A stretch of DNA of 64,000 bases. Origin: Brevundimonas vesicularis NBRC 12165 (GTDB taxonomy: Bacteria > Pseudomonadota > Alphaproteobacteria > Caulobacterales > Caulobacteraceae). The notes beneath the pieces are model-generated. The model did not search any database, was not told the DNA's origin, and saw only the letters and a program-made list of their open reading frames with translations. The DNA lies in NCBI RefSeq assembly GCF_001592205.1, contig NZ_BCWM01000002.1, positions 62,001 through 126,000 of the forward strand. Direction: 5' to 3'. Position 1 is the first letter of the stretch. Each line of letters begins with the position of its first letter. A program made the translations under genes and the position numbers. Positions 56,290 through 64,000 of this stretch are shown one piece after another.

Positions 56290-56778
56290 ATGAGGAATGC
56301 CTGCGCCATGATTGGCCTAGCGGTGCTGCTGCTGGGCTGCGCCGCTGATCACGGGCCTTCGAAGCCAAGCGCCATCGGGATGATGGCGGATAGTGACGCT
56401 GAAGTTGGGCGGTGCGTCCCTCTGGACACCAAGGTCACGTTCAGCTGCTGGTCTTCAGGGACATCATCTCCGATGACGCACTGCGTCGCCTACTCGGAAG
56501 ACAAGCCTCATTGCGGATTGAAACAGAGAGCCGGCGCGTATCTAAATCGAGGTGCGCCAGGCATCATGCGAGACGACGACACCAGTGGAGGATGGCTTCT
56601 GGTGCCGATCTTCGCAGACGCCGAAGGCCGGATCGGCCTGGCGGCTACCAAAACTGACGGCACTCGCTTCTTGCACCACCACGACCAATCTCCGCCGCCG
56701 AATGGGGCTGTCGCCTCCCCAAACTGGCCTCGTTGGCCACCAGGGTTGGAGTTTGGTCCGGAGCAGTTGCGCCGATGA
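56290..56778 (+). CDS. Hypothetical lipoprotein upstream of radC
   Basis: A 162-residue putative lipoprotein. The signal peptide MRNACAMIGLAVLLLGC carries lipobox LLGC. The mature part contains four or five Cys (RCVPLDTKVTFSCWS, HCVAY, HCGLKQ) and a Trp/Pro-rich end, with no family I recognise. Codon use is somewhat less GC-biased than its neighbours. Starts at 56278 and TTG 56260 are also in frame; 56290 has GGA 8 bases upstream. Its stop overlaps the radC start (ATGA), so the two are coupled although no functional link is known. Confidence 0.65.
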   Translation: MRNACAMIGLAVLLLGCAADHGPSKPSAIGMMADSDAEVGRCVPLDTKVTFSCWSSGTSSPMTHCVAYSEDKPHCGLKQRAGAYLNRGAPGIMRDDDTSGGWLLVPIFADAEGRIGLAATKTDGTRFLHHHDQSPPPNGAVASPNWPRWPPGLEFGPEQLRR

Positions 56779-57506
56779 CGCACGCTGTAAGCGGTGCGCC
56801 AACACAGAAGCCGCGCCACAGCGGTCATCGCGACCGTCTGCGCGAGCGGGCGGCGAAGGGGGGGCTGGGCGCCCTGCCCGACTATGAGTTGCTGGAGCTG
56901 CTGCTGTTCCGCAGCGTGCCCTATAAGGACACCAAGCCGCTGGCCAAGGATCTGCTGGCGCGGTTCGGAGGCTTGGAGGGGATCGGGGCAGCCAGCCATG
57001 AGGCGATCGAGGATCAGGTGGCGCGGTCGATGGGCTACGCCGTCGGCAAGGCGACGCGGGCGGTGGCGCTGGACCTTCAGCTGATCTTCGACGTGACGCG
57101 GCGGATCGCAAAGGAGCCGACGGCGAAACGGCCGGTGATCTCGTCGTGGACGGCGCTGCTGGCCTATGTCCGCGTCGCCTTGCAGCACGAGCCGCGCGAG
57201 CAGTTCCGGGTGTTGTATCTGGACAAGAAGAACCAGCTGATCCTGGACGAGGTGCAGAACCGCGGCACGGTCGATCATGCGCCGGTCTATCCGCGCGAGG
57301 TCGTGCGGCGCGCGCTGGAACTGTCGGCCAGCGCCCTGATCCTGGTGCACAACCATCCGTCGGGCGACCCGACCCCCAGCCGCGCCGACATCGAAATCAC
57401 GAAACAGGTTGTGCAGGCCGGCCGCGCCCTTAACGTCGAGGTTCACGACCATCTGGTCGTCGGCCGCGACGGGGTGGCCAGCTTCAAGCAACTGGGCCTG
57501 ATGTGA
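56775..57506 (+). CDS. radC: RadC family (JAB/MPN) protein
   Basis: A 243-residue RadC-type protein. The N-terminal helix-hairpin-helix part (DYELLELLLFRSVPYKDTKPLAKDLLARFGGLEGI) resembles DNA-binding HhH. The C-terminal MPN domain carries the JAMM zinc site HNHPSGDPTPSRAD with a Glu upstream. The historical DNA-repair role of RadC has not held up and the substrate is unknown. ATG 56775 overlaps the lipoprotein stop; the frame opens earlier (56733) within that gene. The stop overlaps the GNAT start. Confidence 0.94.
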   Translation: MTHAVSGAPTQKPRHSGHRDRLRERAAKGGLGALPDYELLELLLFRSVPYKDTKPLAKDLLARFGGLEGIGAASHEAIEDQVARSMGYAVGKATRAVALDLQLIFDVTRRIAKEPTAKRPVISSWTALLAYVRVALQHEPREQFRVLYLDKKNQLILDEVQNRGTVDHAPVYPREVVRRALELSASALILVHNHPSGDPTPSRADIEITKQVVQAGRALNVEVHDHLVVGRDGVASFKQLGLM

Positions 57507-58027
57507 CCGACAGAATTCTGACGACCGAGCGACTGGTGATCAGCCCCGTCTCGACCGACGATTTCGACGACCTGCTGACCCTTTGGTCCGATGAGGATTT
57601 CACGCGCCACATCATGGGCCGGGCGCTGGGGCGCGAGGAGGTCTGGTTCCGGCTGCTGCGCGATCTCGGCCATTGGGCGGCGATGGGCCATGGCAACTGG
57701 ACGATCCGGCTGCGGGACGGCGGCGCCTATCTGGGCAGCGTCGGGGTGTTCGACTATCGCCGCGAGATGGAGCCGCCGTTCGACGCGCCGGAGCTGGGCT
57801 GGGGCGTGGCGCCGGGATTTCAGGGGCGGGGCTATGCGGCCGAGGCCCTGACGGCGGCCCTGGCCTGGACCGACCGGAGGCTGGAGGGGCGAACCGTCTG
57901 CATGATCTCGCCCGAGAACCTGGCCTCGCTGAAGCTGGCGGCGCGGGTGGGTTATCGCCCCTATGCGACGACGACTTACAAAGACCAGCCGGTCCAGTTG
58001 TTCGAACGACCCCGCCGCGCGCCGTAG
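57503..58027 (+). CDS. GNAT family N-acetyltransferase
   Basis: A 174-residue acetyltransferase of the RimJ/RimL-like group. It starts TDRILTTERLVISPVSTDDFDDLL. The acetyl-CoA site is the GWGVAPGFQGRGYAAEALTAAL segment, motif A with the Q/R-x-x-G-x-G/A pattern, and a later strand reads CMISPENLASLKLAARVGY. Substrate is unknown; proteins and small amines are usual. The GTG start overlaps the radC stop by 4 bp, so lipoprotein, radC and this gene form a coupled chain. Confidence 0.92.
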   Translation: MTDRILTTERLVISPVSTDDFDDLLTLWSDEDFTRHIMGRALGREEVWFRLLRDLGHWAAMGHGNWTIRLRDGGAYLGSVGVFDYRREMEPPFDAPELGWGVAPGFQGRGYAAEALTAALAWTDRRLEGRTVCMISPENLASLKLAARVGYRPYATTTYKDQPVQLFERPRRAP

Positions 58028-58084
58028 GTCGGCATTAAGGATTATCGGGCAAAACTGGCGTCCAACGAAGTGTGAGTGCCCGCC

Positions 58085-58327
58085 ATGCCCATGTCCGTGG
58101 AAACGCTGCGCCAGCATCTGGTCGAAGCCTTCGCCGACGCCGAGATCGAGATCGAGGATCTGGCGGGCGACGGCGACCACTATCGCGCGCGGATCGTGTC
58201 GAGCGCCTTCGCCGGCCTGCCGCGCGTGCGTCAGCACCAGATGGTCTATGCTGCGCTGAAGGGCCAGATGGGCGGCGAACTGCACGCCCTGGCGCTCGAG
58301 ACCTCCGCGCCGGCCAAGGAGGTCTGA
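58085..58327 (+). CDS. BolA family protein
   Basis: An 80-residue BolA-like protein with the class II KH-like fold. Core motifs are ADAEIEIEDLAGDGDHYRARIVSSAF and the C-terminal RVRQHQMVYAALKGQMGGELHALAL, where the conserved His is a cluster ligand in BolA-Grx complexes. It partners monothiol glutaredoxins in iron-sulphur cluster and iron sensing. The matching CGFS glutaredoxin gene lies 1 kb downstream. Possible starts are ATG 58085 and 58091. The intervening gene is an aldo/keto-reductase relative. Confidence 0.93.
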   Translation: MPMSVETLRQHLVEAFADAEIEIEDLAGDGDHYRARIVSSAFAGLPRVRQHQMVYAALKGQMGGELHALALETSAPAKEV

Positions 58328-58332
58328 AGCCC

Positions 58333-59235
58333 ATGCGCTATCGCCCCTTCGGCGTCTCCGGCGCCGCCATCTCCAACCTGACGCTGAGTTTCGGCGCCGA
58401 CGTGCTGAAACGCGGGCGCGAGGCCGGGCTGGACCTGCTGTATTCGGCGCTGGAGGCCGGGGTGAACAGCTATCGGCTGGAGACCGCCGACCCGGTGGCG
58501 GCCGAGGTGCTGGGCGAGGCCCTGTCGCATGTGGATCGCAAGCTCGTCTATGTCAGCCTGACGCTGGGCGCCGGCGACGGTCGCGACCAGCAGCGCGACT
58601 TCTCGGCCCAGGGGATGACGGCGGCCATCGACCGGGCGCTGCACTTCTCGGGCCTGGGGTGGATCGACGTGGCGGTGCTGCACGAGCCGGGCGAGACCGA
58701 ACTGGCGCAATCGTCGCTCAGCGCGCTGAAGGCCATGCGCGCCACCGGACGGATCAAGCTCCTGGGCATCGCCGGCGGCGGCGACGTGATGGATGCCTAT
58801 GTATCGACAGGGGCGTTCGACGCCCTGCTGACGCCATTCGACATCAACGCCGACTGGAAGATCCGCAATCGCATCCGCTCGGCGCGCGAGCAGGACATGG
58901 CGGTCTTCGCCTATGATTTCTATGCCGACCGGCGCGCGCGAGCGCCGGATGCGCCGATCTTCAAAAAAGGGCTGTTCGGCTTCGGCAAGGACAAGCGCCC
59001 CGTCGATACGCCCAAGAAGGACGCCTTCGGCTTCCTTTATCGCACCCAGAACTGGACGGCCGAAGCGATCTGCCTGTCCTACGTGCTGACCGACCCGTCG
59101 GTATCCAGCGTGATCGTCAATCCGACCGACACCGATCGGTTGGCGACATTGGCCGCCGCGCCCGAGCGGGACATGCCGCCGGGCCTGGCCGCGCAGATCG
59201 AGATGGCGCGCGTCGTGGCCAATCAGGCGGCCTGA
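58333..59235 (+). CDS. Aldo/keto reductase-like protein lacking catalytic Tyr and Lys
   Basis: A 300-residue TIM-barrel protein of aldo/keto-reductase type starting MRYRPFGVSGAAISNLTLSFG. At the active site the usual DTADxYG reads ETADPVA, so Asp is Glu50 and Tyr is Val55. The strand that carries Lys reads VYVSLTLG, with Leu in its place. Only His117 (VAVLHEPG) remains. The C-terminal NADP region is recognisable (SSVIVNPTDTDRL). It is probably not a reductase, although a changed chemistry cannot be excluded. It lies 5 bp after bolA and about 90 bp before grxD, so a role in iron-sulphur handling is possible but unproven. Confidence 0.85.
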   Translation: MRYRPFGVSGAAISNLTLSFGADVLKRGREAGLDLLYSALEAGVNSYRLETADPVAAEVLGEALSHVDRKLVYVSLTLGAGDGRDQQRDFSAQGMTAAIDRALHFSGLGWIDVAVLHEPGETELAQSSLSALKAMRATGRIKLLGIAGGGDVMDAYVSTGAFDALLTPFDINADWKIRNRIRSAREQDMAVFAYDFYADRRARAPDAPIFKKGLFGFGKDKRPVDTPKKDAFGFLYRTQNWTAEAICLSYVLTDPSVSSVIVNPTDTDRLATLAAAPERDMPPGLAAQIEMARVVANQAA

Positions 59236-59326
59236 CCAGCCCCAGCGGCTGTGCAGAACGTCGCGGACGCCTTGACCGCGCCCGTTCGGCTCCCTAGCTG
59301 ACGGGCTTCACGAAAGGCCCTTATCC

Positions 59327-59680
59327 GTGACCGACACCGCCCAAGCCGCCGATCCCGTCCACGCCTTCATCGGCGAAACCGTCGCCCAGAACGACGTGGT
59401 TCTGTTCATGAAGGGCACGCCGGACCAGCCGCGCTGCGGCTTCTCGTCCCTGGCGGTGCAGATTCTGGACCATGTCGGCGCCGGCTTCGTTGGCGTGGAC
59501 GTGCTGCAGGACGAAGCCCTGCGCGAAGGCATCAAGAGCTTCACCGACTGGCCCACGATCCCGCAGCTCTATGTGAAGGGCGAGTTCGTGGGCGGATCGG
59601 ACATCATCCGCGAGATGTTCCAGGCCGGCGAACTTCAGGCCCTGATGGTCGAGAAGGGCGTGCCGCTCGGCGAGGCCTGA
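59327..59680 (+). CDS. grxD: Monothiol glutaredoxin, CGFS type (Grx4)
   Basis: A 117-residue monothiol glutaredoxin that holds a bridging [2Fe-2S] cluster with glutathione and passes it on, often together with BolA. The active motif Cys37-Gly-Phe-Ser is in TPDQPRCGFSSLAVQIL. The glutathione-binding boxes are DWPTIPQLYVKGEFVGGSDI. The GTG start has GAAAGG upstream and gives the normal length. Its stop shares one base with the next start (TGATG). Together with bolA upstream it forms the usual alphaproteobacterial BolA-Grx pair, here split by the AKR-like gene. Confidence 0.96.
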   Translation: MTDTAQAADPVHAFIGETVAQNDVVLFMKGTPDQPRCGFSSLAVQILDHVGAGFVGVDVLQDEALREGIKSFTDWPTIPQLYVKGEFVGGSDIIREMFQAGELQALMVEKGVPLGEA

Positions 59681-60120
59681 TGGCCAGAAAGACCCTCACG
59701 CCGCGCGAGGACCGCGAGGTCTTCGTCGTGCCGCTGGACGTGCGGCCCGAGCACATCGACGCCAACGGCCACGTCAACAACGTCGTCTATGTCGGCTGGC
59801 TGCAGGATGCGGGCACGGCCCACTGGAATGCGCGCTTCGACGAGGCGACGCGGGCGAAATGGTCGTGGGTCGCGACCCGGCATGAGATCGACTATCTGCG
59901 CGGCATCGAGCCGGGCGCAGAGGGCGTGGTCGCCCGCACCTGGGTCGGCGATCCGCAGGGACCGCGCTTCACCCGCTATGTCCGCATCGAGGACGCCCAG
60001 GGCCGCGTCTGCGCCCAGGGCGTCACCGAATGGGTGCTGGTGGACGCTGCGACCCTGAGACCGCAGCGCATTCCGCCAGACATGCTGGTCGTGTTCGAGA
60101 CGCCTACTTCAGCGCATTGA
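59680..60120 (+). CDS. Acyl-CoA thioesterase, YbgC/FadM (hotdog) family
   Basis: A 146-residue hotdog-fold thioesterase. The signature VRPEHIDANGHVNNVVYVGWLQDAG contains the family's catalytic Asp and the HVNN turn, and the second half has RTWVGDPQGPRFTRYVRIED. Members hydrolyse acyl-CoA thioesters; chain preference cannot be read. It starts on the last base of grxD's stop, so it is co-translated with it. Its end overlaps the convergent lipoprotein gene by 17 bp. Confidence 0.9.
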   Translation: MARKTLTPREDREVFVVPLDVRPEHIDANGHVNNVVYVGWLQDAGTAHWNARFDEATRAKWSWVATRHEIDYLRGIEPGAEGVVARTWVGDPQGPRFTRYVRIEDAQGRVCAQGVTEWVLVDAATLRPQRIPPDMLVVFETPTSAH

Positions 60121-60514
60121 GGATGCGTGCCGGCGTGCCGGGCTCCAAGCCCAGGTCGGCATAGGTCCAGCGCAGCTCGACGCCGTCCGAGACCAGGGCT
60201 TTGCAAAGGTCCTGTTTGGTGCGGCGAAGCGTGATCTCGGCCGGCGAGCCGTCCGACACCGACACTTCGAAATCCGACGCCTGGGTGCAGCCGTTCGAAT
60301 CGACGCGCGCGACCAGGGCGCCGTCGGCGAACCGGGCTTCGCGGATGGCCTCGGCCGGCGGGGCGTCGTCGCGGCGCAGGTTCACCGAGACGTTTTCGCC
60401 CGCGTCGCTGTCATAGATGACGCAGGCCGACAGCAGCGGCGCGACCAGGGCCGCGACCGCCAGACCCTTGATCATCTGGCCCTTGATCATCGGGCACTTG
60501 ACCAGACGGCGCAT
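60104..60514 (-). CDS. Hypothetical lipoprotein (larger of a tandem pair)
   Basis: A protein of 123-136 residues with a lipoprotein signal: MIKGLAVAALVAPLLSAC, lipobox LSAC. The mature part is mostly polar (VSVNLRRDDAPPAEAIREARF, then CTQASDFEVSVSDGSPAEITLRRTKQDLC) with two Cys that may pair. No family is recognised. If it starts at ATG 60514 it shares one base with the stop of the small lipoprotein upstream (TGATG). ATG 60475, with AAGGG upstream, is the alternative and gives a cleaner signal peptide. Confidence 0.65.
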   Translation of the reverse strand: MRRLVKCPMIKGQMIKGLAVAALVAPLLSACVIYDSDAGENVSVNLRRDDAPPAEAIREARFADGALVARVDSNGCTQASDFEVSVSDGSPAEITLRRTKQDLCKALVSDGVELRWTYADLGLEPGTPARILNALK

Positions 60515-60630
60515 CACTGGCCCGAGGCCGGCGCGGTGATGACGCGCGTGGTCGGCTTTTCGGTCGAGACGATGATGCAGCCCGACAGCAGCGGGGCGGC
60601 GATGGCGATGGCGAGAGCAAGACGAAGCAT
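60514..60630 (-). CDS. Very small lipoprotein, 38 residues
   Basis: A 38-residue peptide: signal MLRLALAIAIAAPLLSGC with lipobox LLSGC, then only 20 residues (IIVSTEKPTTRVITAPASGQ). GGGGA precedes the ATG 8-12 bases upstream, and the stop overlaps the next gene's possible start. The signal peptide core (APLLSGC versus APLLSAC) resembles that of the following lipoprotein, suggesting local duplication. Function unknown. Confidence 0.6.
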   Translation of the reverse strand: MLRLALAIAIAAPLLSGCIIVSTEKPTTRVITAPASGQ

Positions 60631-60796
60631 TGGTGTGTTCCCCAGTTGAAGCTTGACCCTTTTGTGCCGCGCAGGCCGGGCGCGCACACGTGAATAATCG
60701 GAAAGCTGGGTGAACAATCGGAAAGGATCGGGGTTGAACGTGACCGCAACCGCCATAGCTACAGTCCCCCCTCTCCTGCCCCACGGATCGTCCTTC

Positions 60797-61909
60797 ATGA
60801 GCCAGCTGTTCTCGCCCCGCGCCGTCGGCCCCCTGACGCTGAAGAACCGCGTCGCCATCGCGCCGATGTGCCAGTATTCGGCCATCGACGGCGTGCCCCA
60901 GCCCTGGCACGTGCAGCATCTGGGCCGACTGGCGATCTCCGGCGCGGGACTGGTCATCGTCGAGGCGACGGGGGTCGAGGCGGCGGGACGGATCACGCCG
61001 GACGACACCGGCCTGTGGAACGACGCCCAGGAAGAGGCCTTCGCCCGGATCATCCGCGACATCCGCACCTACAGCGACACCCCGATCGGCATCCAGTTGG
61101 CCCACGCCGGACGCAAGGCCTCGACCAGCGCGCCGTGGAAGGGCGGCGGCGCCTTGAAGGCTGAAGACGGCGCGTGGGAAACCTTCAGCGCCTCGGCCGA
61201 ACCGTTCAAGGATGACTGGCACACGCCGACCGCCATGACCCCGGCCGACATGGATCGCGTCGTCGCCGCCTTCGAGGACGCGGCGCGGCGGGCAGACCGC
61301 GCAGGGTTCGATCTGGTCGAACTGCACGCCGCCCACGGCTATTTGCTGACCCAGTTCCTGTCGCCGGTGTCCAACCACCGCACCGACGATTTCGGCGGAT
61401 CGTACGAGAACCGGGCGCGCTTCCCGCTGCGGGTCGCCCAGGCCCTGCGCGACGCCTGGCCCCGGACCAAGGTGCTTGGCGTACGCTTCAACGGCTCGGA
61501 CTGGGTCGAGGGCGGGATCGCCCTGGACGAGGTGACGGCCCTTGGTCAGGCGCTGCACGACATGGGCTACGACTATCTGCACTTGACGTCGGGCGGGAAC
61601 GTCGCGCAGGCGAAGATTCCGGGCGGCGAGCCGGGCTATCAACTGCGGTTCGCCCAGGCCGTGAAGGCGGCGACGCCGCAGGCCAATGTGATGGCCGTCG
61701 GCATGATCTTCGATCCTGAGCAGGCCGAGGACATCGTGGCGTCCGGTCAGGCGGACTTCATCGCCATCGCACGCGCGGCGCTGGACGATCCGCACTGGGC
61801 GCACCATGCGGCCGTCGCCCTGGGTGAGGATGAAGGCCTGCCGGTGCAGTATCGCGGCGCCGCCAAGGGCGTTTGGCCCGCCTATGATCGCGCCAACACT
61901 CCCGCCTGA
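60797..61909 (+). CDS. NADH:flavin oxidoreductase/NADH oxidase (Old Yellow Enzyme, YqjM-like)
   Basis: A 370-residue FMN-dependent ene-reductase. The start SQLFSPRAVGPLTLKNRVAIAPMCQYSAIDG includes Cys25 and Tyr27, the redox-tuning Cys and Tyr of the thermophilic-like YqjM class. The substrate-binding pair lies in QLAHAGRK, then ELHAAHGYLLTQFLSPVSNHRTDDFGGSYENR. The C-terminal phosphate site is MAVGMIFDPEQAEDIVASGQADFIAIAR. It reduces activated C=C bonds in vitro; the natural substrate is unknown. An earlier in-frame ATG at 60710 is unsupported. It converges on the EAL gene with no base between the stop codons. Confidence 0.94.
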   Translation: MSQLFSPRAVGPLTLKNRVAIAPMCQYSAIDGVPQPWHVQHLGRLAISGAGLVIVEATGVEAAGRITPDDTGLWNDAQEEAFARIIRDIRTYSDTPIGIQLAHAGRKASTSAPWKGGGALKAEDGAWETFSASAEPFKDDWHTPTAMTPADMDRVVAAFEDAARRADRAGFDLVELHAAHGYLLTQFLSPVSNHRTDDFGGSYENRARFPLRVAQALRDAWPRTKVLGVRFNGSDWVEGGIALDEVTALGQALHDMGYDYLHLTSGGNVAQAKIPGGEPGYQLRFAQAVKAATPQANVMAVGMIFDPEQAEDIVASGQADFIAIARAALDDPHWAHHAAVALGEDEGLPVQYRGAAKGVWPAYDRANTPA

Positions 61910-64000
61910 TCAGGCGGCCTCTTCCATCGAAGGATCGACGGCCCACAAGACACGTGCGGCCGCCTGGACTTCCGCCTCGGCCGTCTTCTGGGGGCGGCCG
62001 AGCAGATAGCCCTGGACCTCGTCGCAGCCCTGGTCGCGCAGGAAGGCCAGCTGCTCCAGCGTCTCGACGCCTTCGGCCAGGACGGGGATATGCAGGCTCT
62101 CGCCCAGGGCCAGGACGGCGCGAATGATGGCGGCCGACTGAGGTCCGCCGTCCAGTTCGGACATGAAGGAGCGATCCAGCTTGATCTTGTCGAACGGGAA
62201 GGCGCGCAGGGTCGACAGCGACGAATAGCCGGTGCCGAAGTCGTCCATGGCGATGGAGACGCCCAGCAGCTTCAGCTGGCGCAGGACGTGGGTCGTGCGT
62301 TCCATGTCGGTGATCATGGCTGTCTCGGTGATCTCCAGCTCCAGCCGCGACGGCGACAGGCCGGTCTCCACCAAGACCTGATGCACCAGGCGCGGGAGGT
62401 CGACGTGGCCTAGCTGCACCGGCGACAGGTTGACGGCGATCTTGTGTGGTTCGGTCCAGCTGGCGGCCTCGGCGCAGGCGGTGCGCAGCACCCATTCGCC
62501 GATCGGCAGGATCAGACCGTTCTCTTCGGCCAGAGGAATGAAGTCGGCCGGCGAGATGAAGGTCCCGTCCGGCTGGATCCAGCGCAGCAGCACCTCGTAA
62601 CCCGTGATGTCGCCGGTATCGACGGCGGCCTGCAGCTGCCAGTTCAGGCTGAACTGGCCCTGATCCAGAGCCTCGCGCATCTGCTGGGCCATGCGACGGC
62701 GATTGCGCACCGCCTCGTCCATCTCCTCCTCGTAGAAGCAGACGTCGGTCCCCAGCGAGGCCTTGGCGCGGTACATGGCCAGGTCTGCGTCATTGATCAG
62801 GGCCGACGGGTCGTGGGCGTCGTCGGGCCAGATCGCGATGCCGGTGCTGAGGCCGCAGGCGACCTCGGCATGGTCCAGCACGACCGGGGCGGTGACCGCG
62901 TCGCGCAGGCGCGCGACCAGATCCAGGGCGTCGTCCTTTTGCCGGATCGGCACGACGGCGACGAACTCGTCCCCGCCCAGGCGCGCGATGAACTCGTCGT
63001 GGCGCAGGCAGGCGCGCATCCGTTCGGCGATCTGGATCAGAAGCTGGTCGCCGGCGGCATGGCCGTGAACGTCGTTGACCTCCTTGAACCGGTCCAGATC
63101 CATGGCCAAAAGGGCCACCTTGTTCGGAACGGTCAGGTCGGCGGTCTGGCGCGTCAGCCATTCCAGGAAGGACGAGCGGTTGGGCAGGCCGGTCAGGCCG
63201 TCGTTACGCGCCAGATGGGCGATGCGACGCTCCTGCGCCTGACGCATGCGCAGATCGCGCACGGCGTAGATCATGACGTGATCCATACCGCAGTCGCGGC
63301 GCACGGCGATCTCGACGGGGATGTCCGCCCCGCCTTCGGCGACCAGTTTGGACTGGCTCAGGCCGTTGACCGCCAGATCGGCGACGCCGGCGATCCAGCG
63401 CGACAGCGGTTCGCCGATCAGGGCGTGGTGGGGGACGCCCGCCAGATCCGCGAAGGCGGCGTTGGCGGCCAGGATGACGCCGTCCTGTTCGACCACCATG
63501 CCATCGACGCTGCCCTCGATCAGGTGATCCAGGCGCGCCTTGGCCTGAAGCCGGGACTGGACGTCCAGGGCGTGGCTGGCGACGCCGGTGCCCAGCATCA
63601 TCAATCCAACGGCGGAGACGGCGAAGGCCAGGACCAGATTAGTCGATCCGACAGCGCCCATATCGACCAGCGCCCCGACCGGCACGATCGTCATGGCGGC
63701 CATGCCGGTGAAGTGCAGGGCCACGATGCCCAGGACCATCAGCACGACCGGGACGACCTTGCCGGACTGCCGGGCGCGATTAAACGCCAGGGCGCCCAGG
63801 ACGACCGCCCCCGCCACGGAGGCGGCGACATAGGCGGCCGACCAGTGGATGACGGCGTCGGTCGCAAAAGCCGCCATGCCGGTATAGTGCATCGCCACCA
63901 CGGTCAGGCCGAACAGCACGCCGCCGATCTCGGCCGAGGCGGGCATCCGGCGCGAGGCCACCCACAGCGCCAGCGCGCTGCCGGCGATGGCGACGCCCAG
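61910..64000 (-). CDS. MHYT-PAS-GGDEF-EAL cyclic-di-GMP protein (5' part beyond window)
   Basis: At least 696 residues; the frame is open to the window edge. The N-terminal membrane part carries two MHYT repeats (VAMHYTGMAA and VALHFTGMAA), thought to bind metal and sense a gas. A PAS-like domain (LIEGSVDGMVVEQDGVILAANAAFADLAGV) is followed by a GGDEF domain with an intact GGDEF motif (ARLGGDEFVAVV). The EAL domain reads YEVLLRW in place of EAL, with ELEITETAMI, DDFGTGYSSLS and KLDRSF retained. It should therefore be able to make and/or break c-di-GMP, which controls motility and adhesion. Confidence 0.93.
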   Translation of the reverse strand: MGVAIAGSALALWVASRRMPASAEIGGVLFGLTVVAMHYTGMAAFATDAVIHWSAAYVAASVAGAVVLGALAFNRARQSGKVVPVVLMVLGIVALHFTGMAAMTIVPVGALVDMGAVGSTNLVLAFAVSAVGLMMLGTGVASHALDVQSRLQAKARLDHLIEGSVDGMVVEQDGVILAANAAFADLAGVPHHALIGEPLSRWIAGVADLAVNGLSQSKLVAEGGADIPVEIAVRRDCGMDHVMIYAVRDLRMRQAQERRIAHLARNDGLTGLPNRSSFLEWLTRQTADLTVPNKVALLAMDLDRFKEVNDVHGHAAGDQLLIQIAERMRACLRHDEFIARLGGDEFVAVVPIRQKDDALDLVARLRDAVTAPVVLDHAEVACGLSTGIAIWPDDAHDPSALINDADLAMYRAKASLGTDVCFYEEEMDEAVRNRRRMAQQMREALDQGQFSLNWQLQAAVDTGDITGYEVLLRWIQPDGTFISPADFIPLAEENGLILPIGEWVLRTACAEAASWTEPHKIAVNLSPVQLGHVDLPRLVHQVLVETGLSPSRLELEITETAMITDMERTTHVLRQLKLLGVSIAMDDFGTGYSSLSTLRAFPFDKIKLDRSFMSELDGGPQSAAIIRAVLALGESLHIPVLAEGVETLEQLAFLRDQGCDEVQGYLLGRPQKTAEAEVQAAARVLWAVDPSMEEAA

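Overview
The window is high-GC, densely coded DNA from an alphaproteobacterium, most probably a Caulobacterales member of the Brevundimonas/Caulobacter type. This rests on codon usage, gene content (CarB, GreA, an ELM1-family protein, HWE histidine kinase, paired SleB-type wall hydrolases, Ada/Ogt split, BolA/CGFS glutaredoxin), an alphaproteobacterial GTTC-N7-GTTC SOS box at uvrB and GGAAC-N16-CGTT (EcfG-type) promoters. I see no rRNA, tRNA, CRISPR array, insertion sequence or complete prophage.

Layout. 1-5.6 kb: 3' end of a transketolase gene, an esterase/VOC/purT cluster, then cstA with its small partner ybdD. 5.6-14.1 kb: S41 peptidase, SDR, HAD phosphatase, RraB-like RNase E inhibitor beside carB, a DUF1294 membrane protein, a dicarboxylate-type symporter. 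14.1-19.2 kb: GST, greA, ELM1-like gene, trxB, aldo/keto reductase. 19.2-28.8 kb: a signalling and envelope-stress cluster with a stand-alone receiver, an HWE sensor kinase, a large hybrid kinase, two paralogous SleB-type hydrolases and a small glycine-zipper lipoprotein. Two exact and one near-exact EcfG promoter lie in this cluster, which suggests a local part of the general stress regulon. 28.8-33.3 kb: NAD de novo operon nadA-(site-2 protease)-nadB-nadC, with a strong palindromic operator at its head. 33.4-41.9 kb: ilvA, a chemoreceptor, a host-attachment-type protein, a DNA-alkylation repair pair (ogt plus an Ada-like regulator with a gutted AlkA domain), and two regulator/membrane-protein pairs (XRE and PadR).

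42-51 kb is the accessory part. An MmeI-like restriction-methylation fusion sits just upstream of uvrB. Just downstream lies an AT-rich two-gene module (phosphoribosyltransferase plus short DprA-like protein) matching the ShosTA toxin-antitoxin/antiphage architecture. A divergent pair of genes sharing an N-terminal helix-turn-helix follows. uvrB has an SOS box over its start codon.

51-64 kb returns to core genes: an RhlE-type DEAD-box helicase, a FadL/OmpP1 porin, CinA-like protein, map, radC, a GNAT enzyme, bolA - degenerate aldo/keto reductase - grxD (CGFS), a thioesterase, two tiny lipoproteins, an Old-Yellow-Enzyme and an MHYT-GGDEF-EAL protein running off the end. A palindromic intergenic repeat occurs twice, in opposite orientation, at about 0.65 and 52.8 kb.

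All functions are assigned by reading motifs in the translated sequence; no database search was run.
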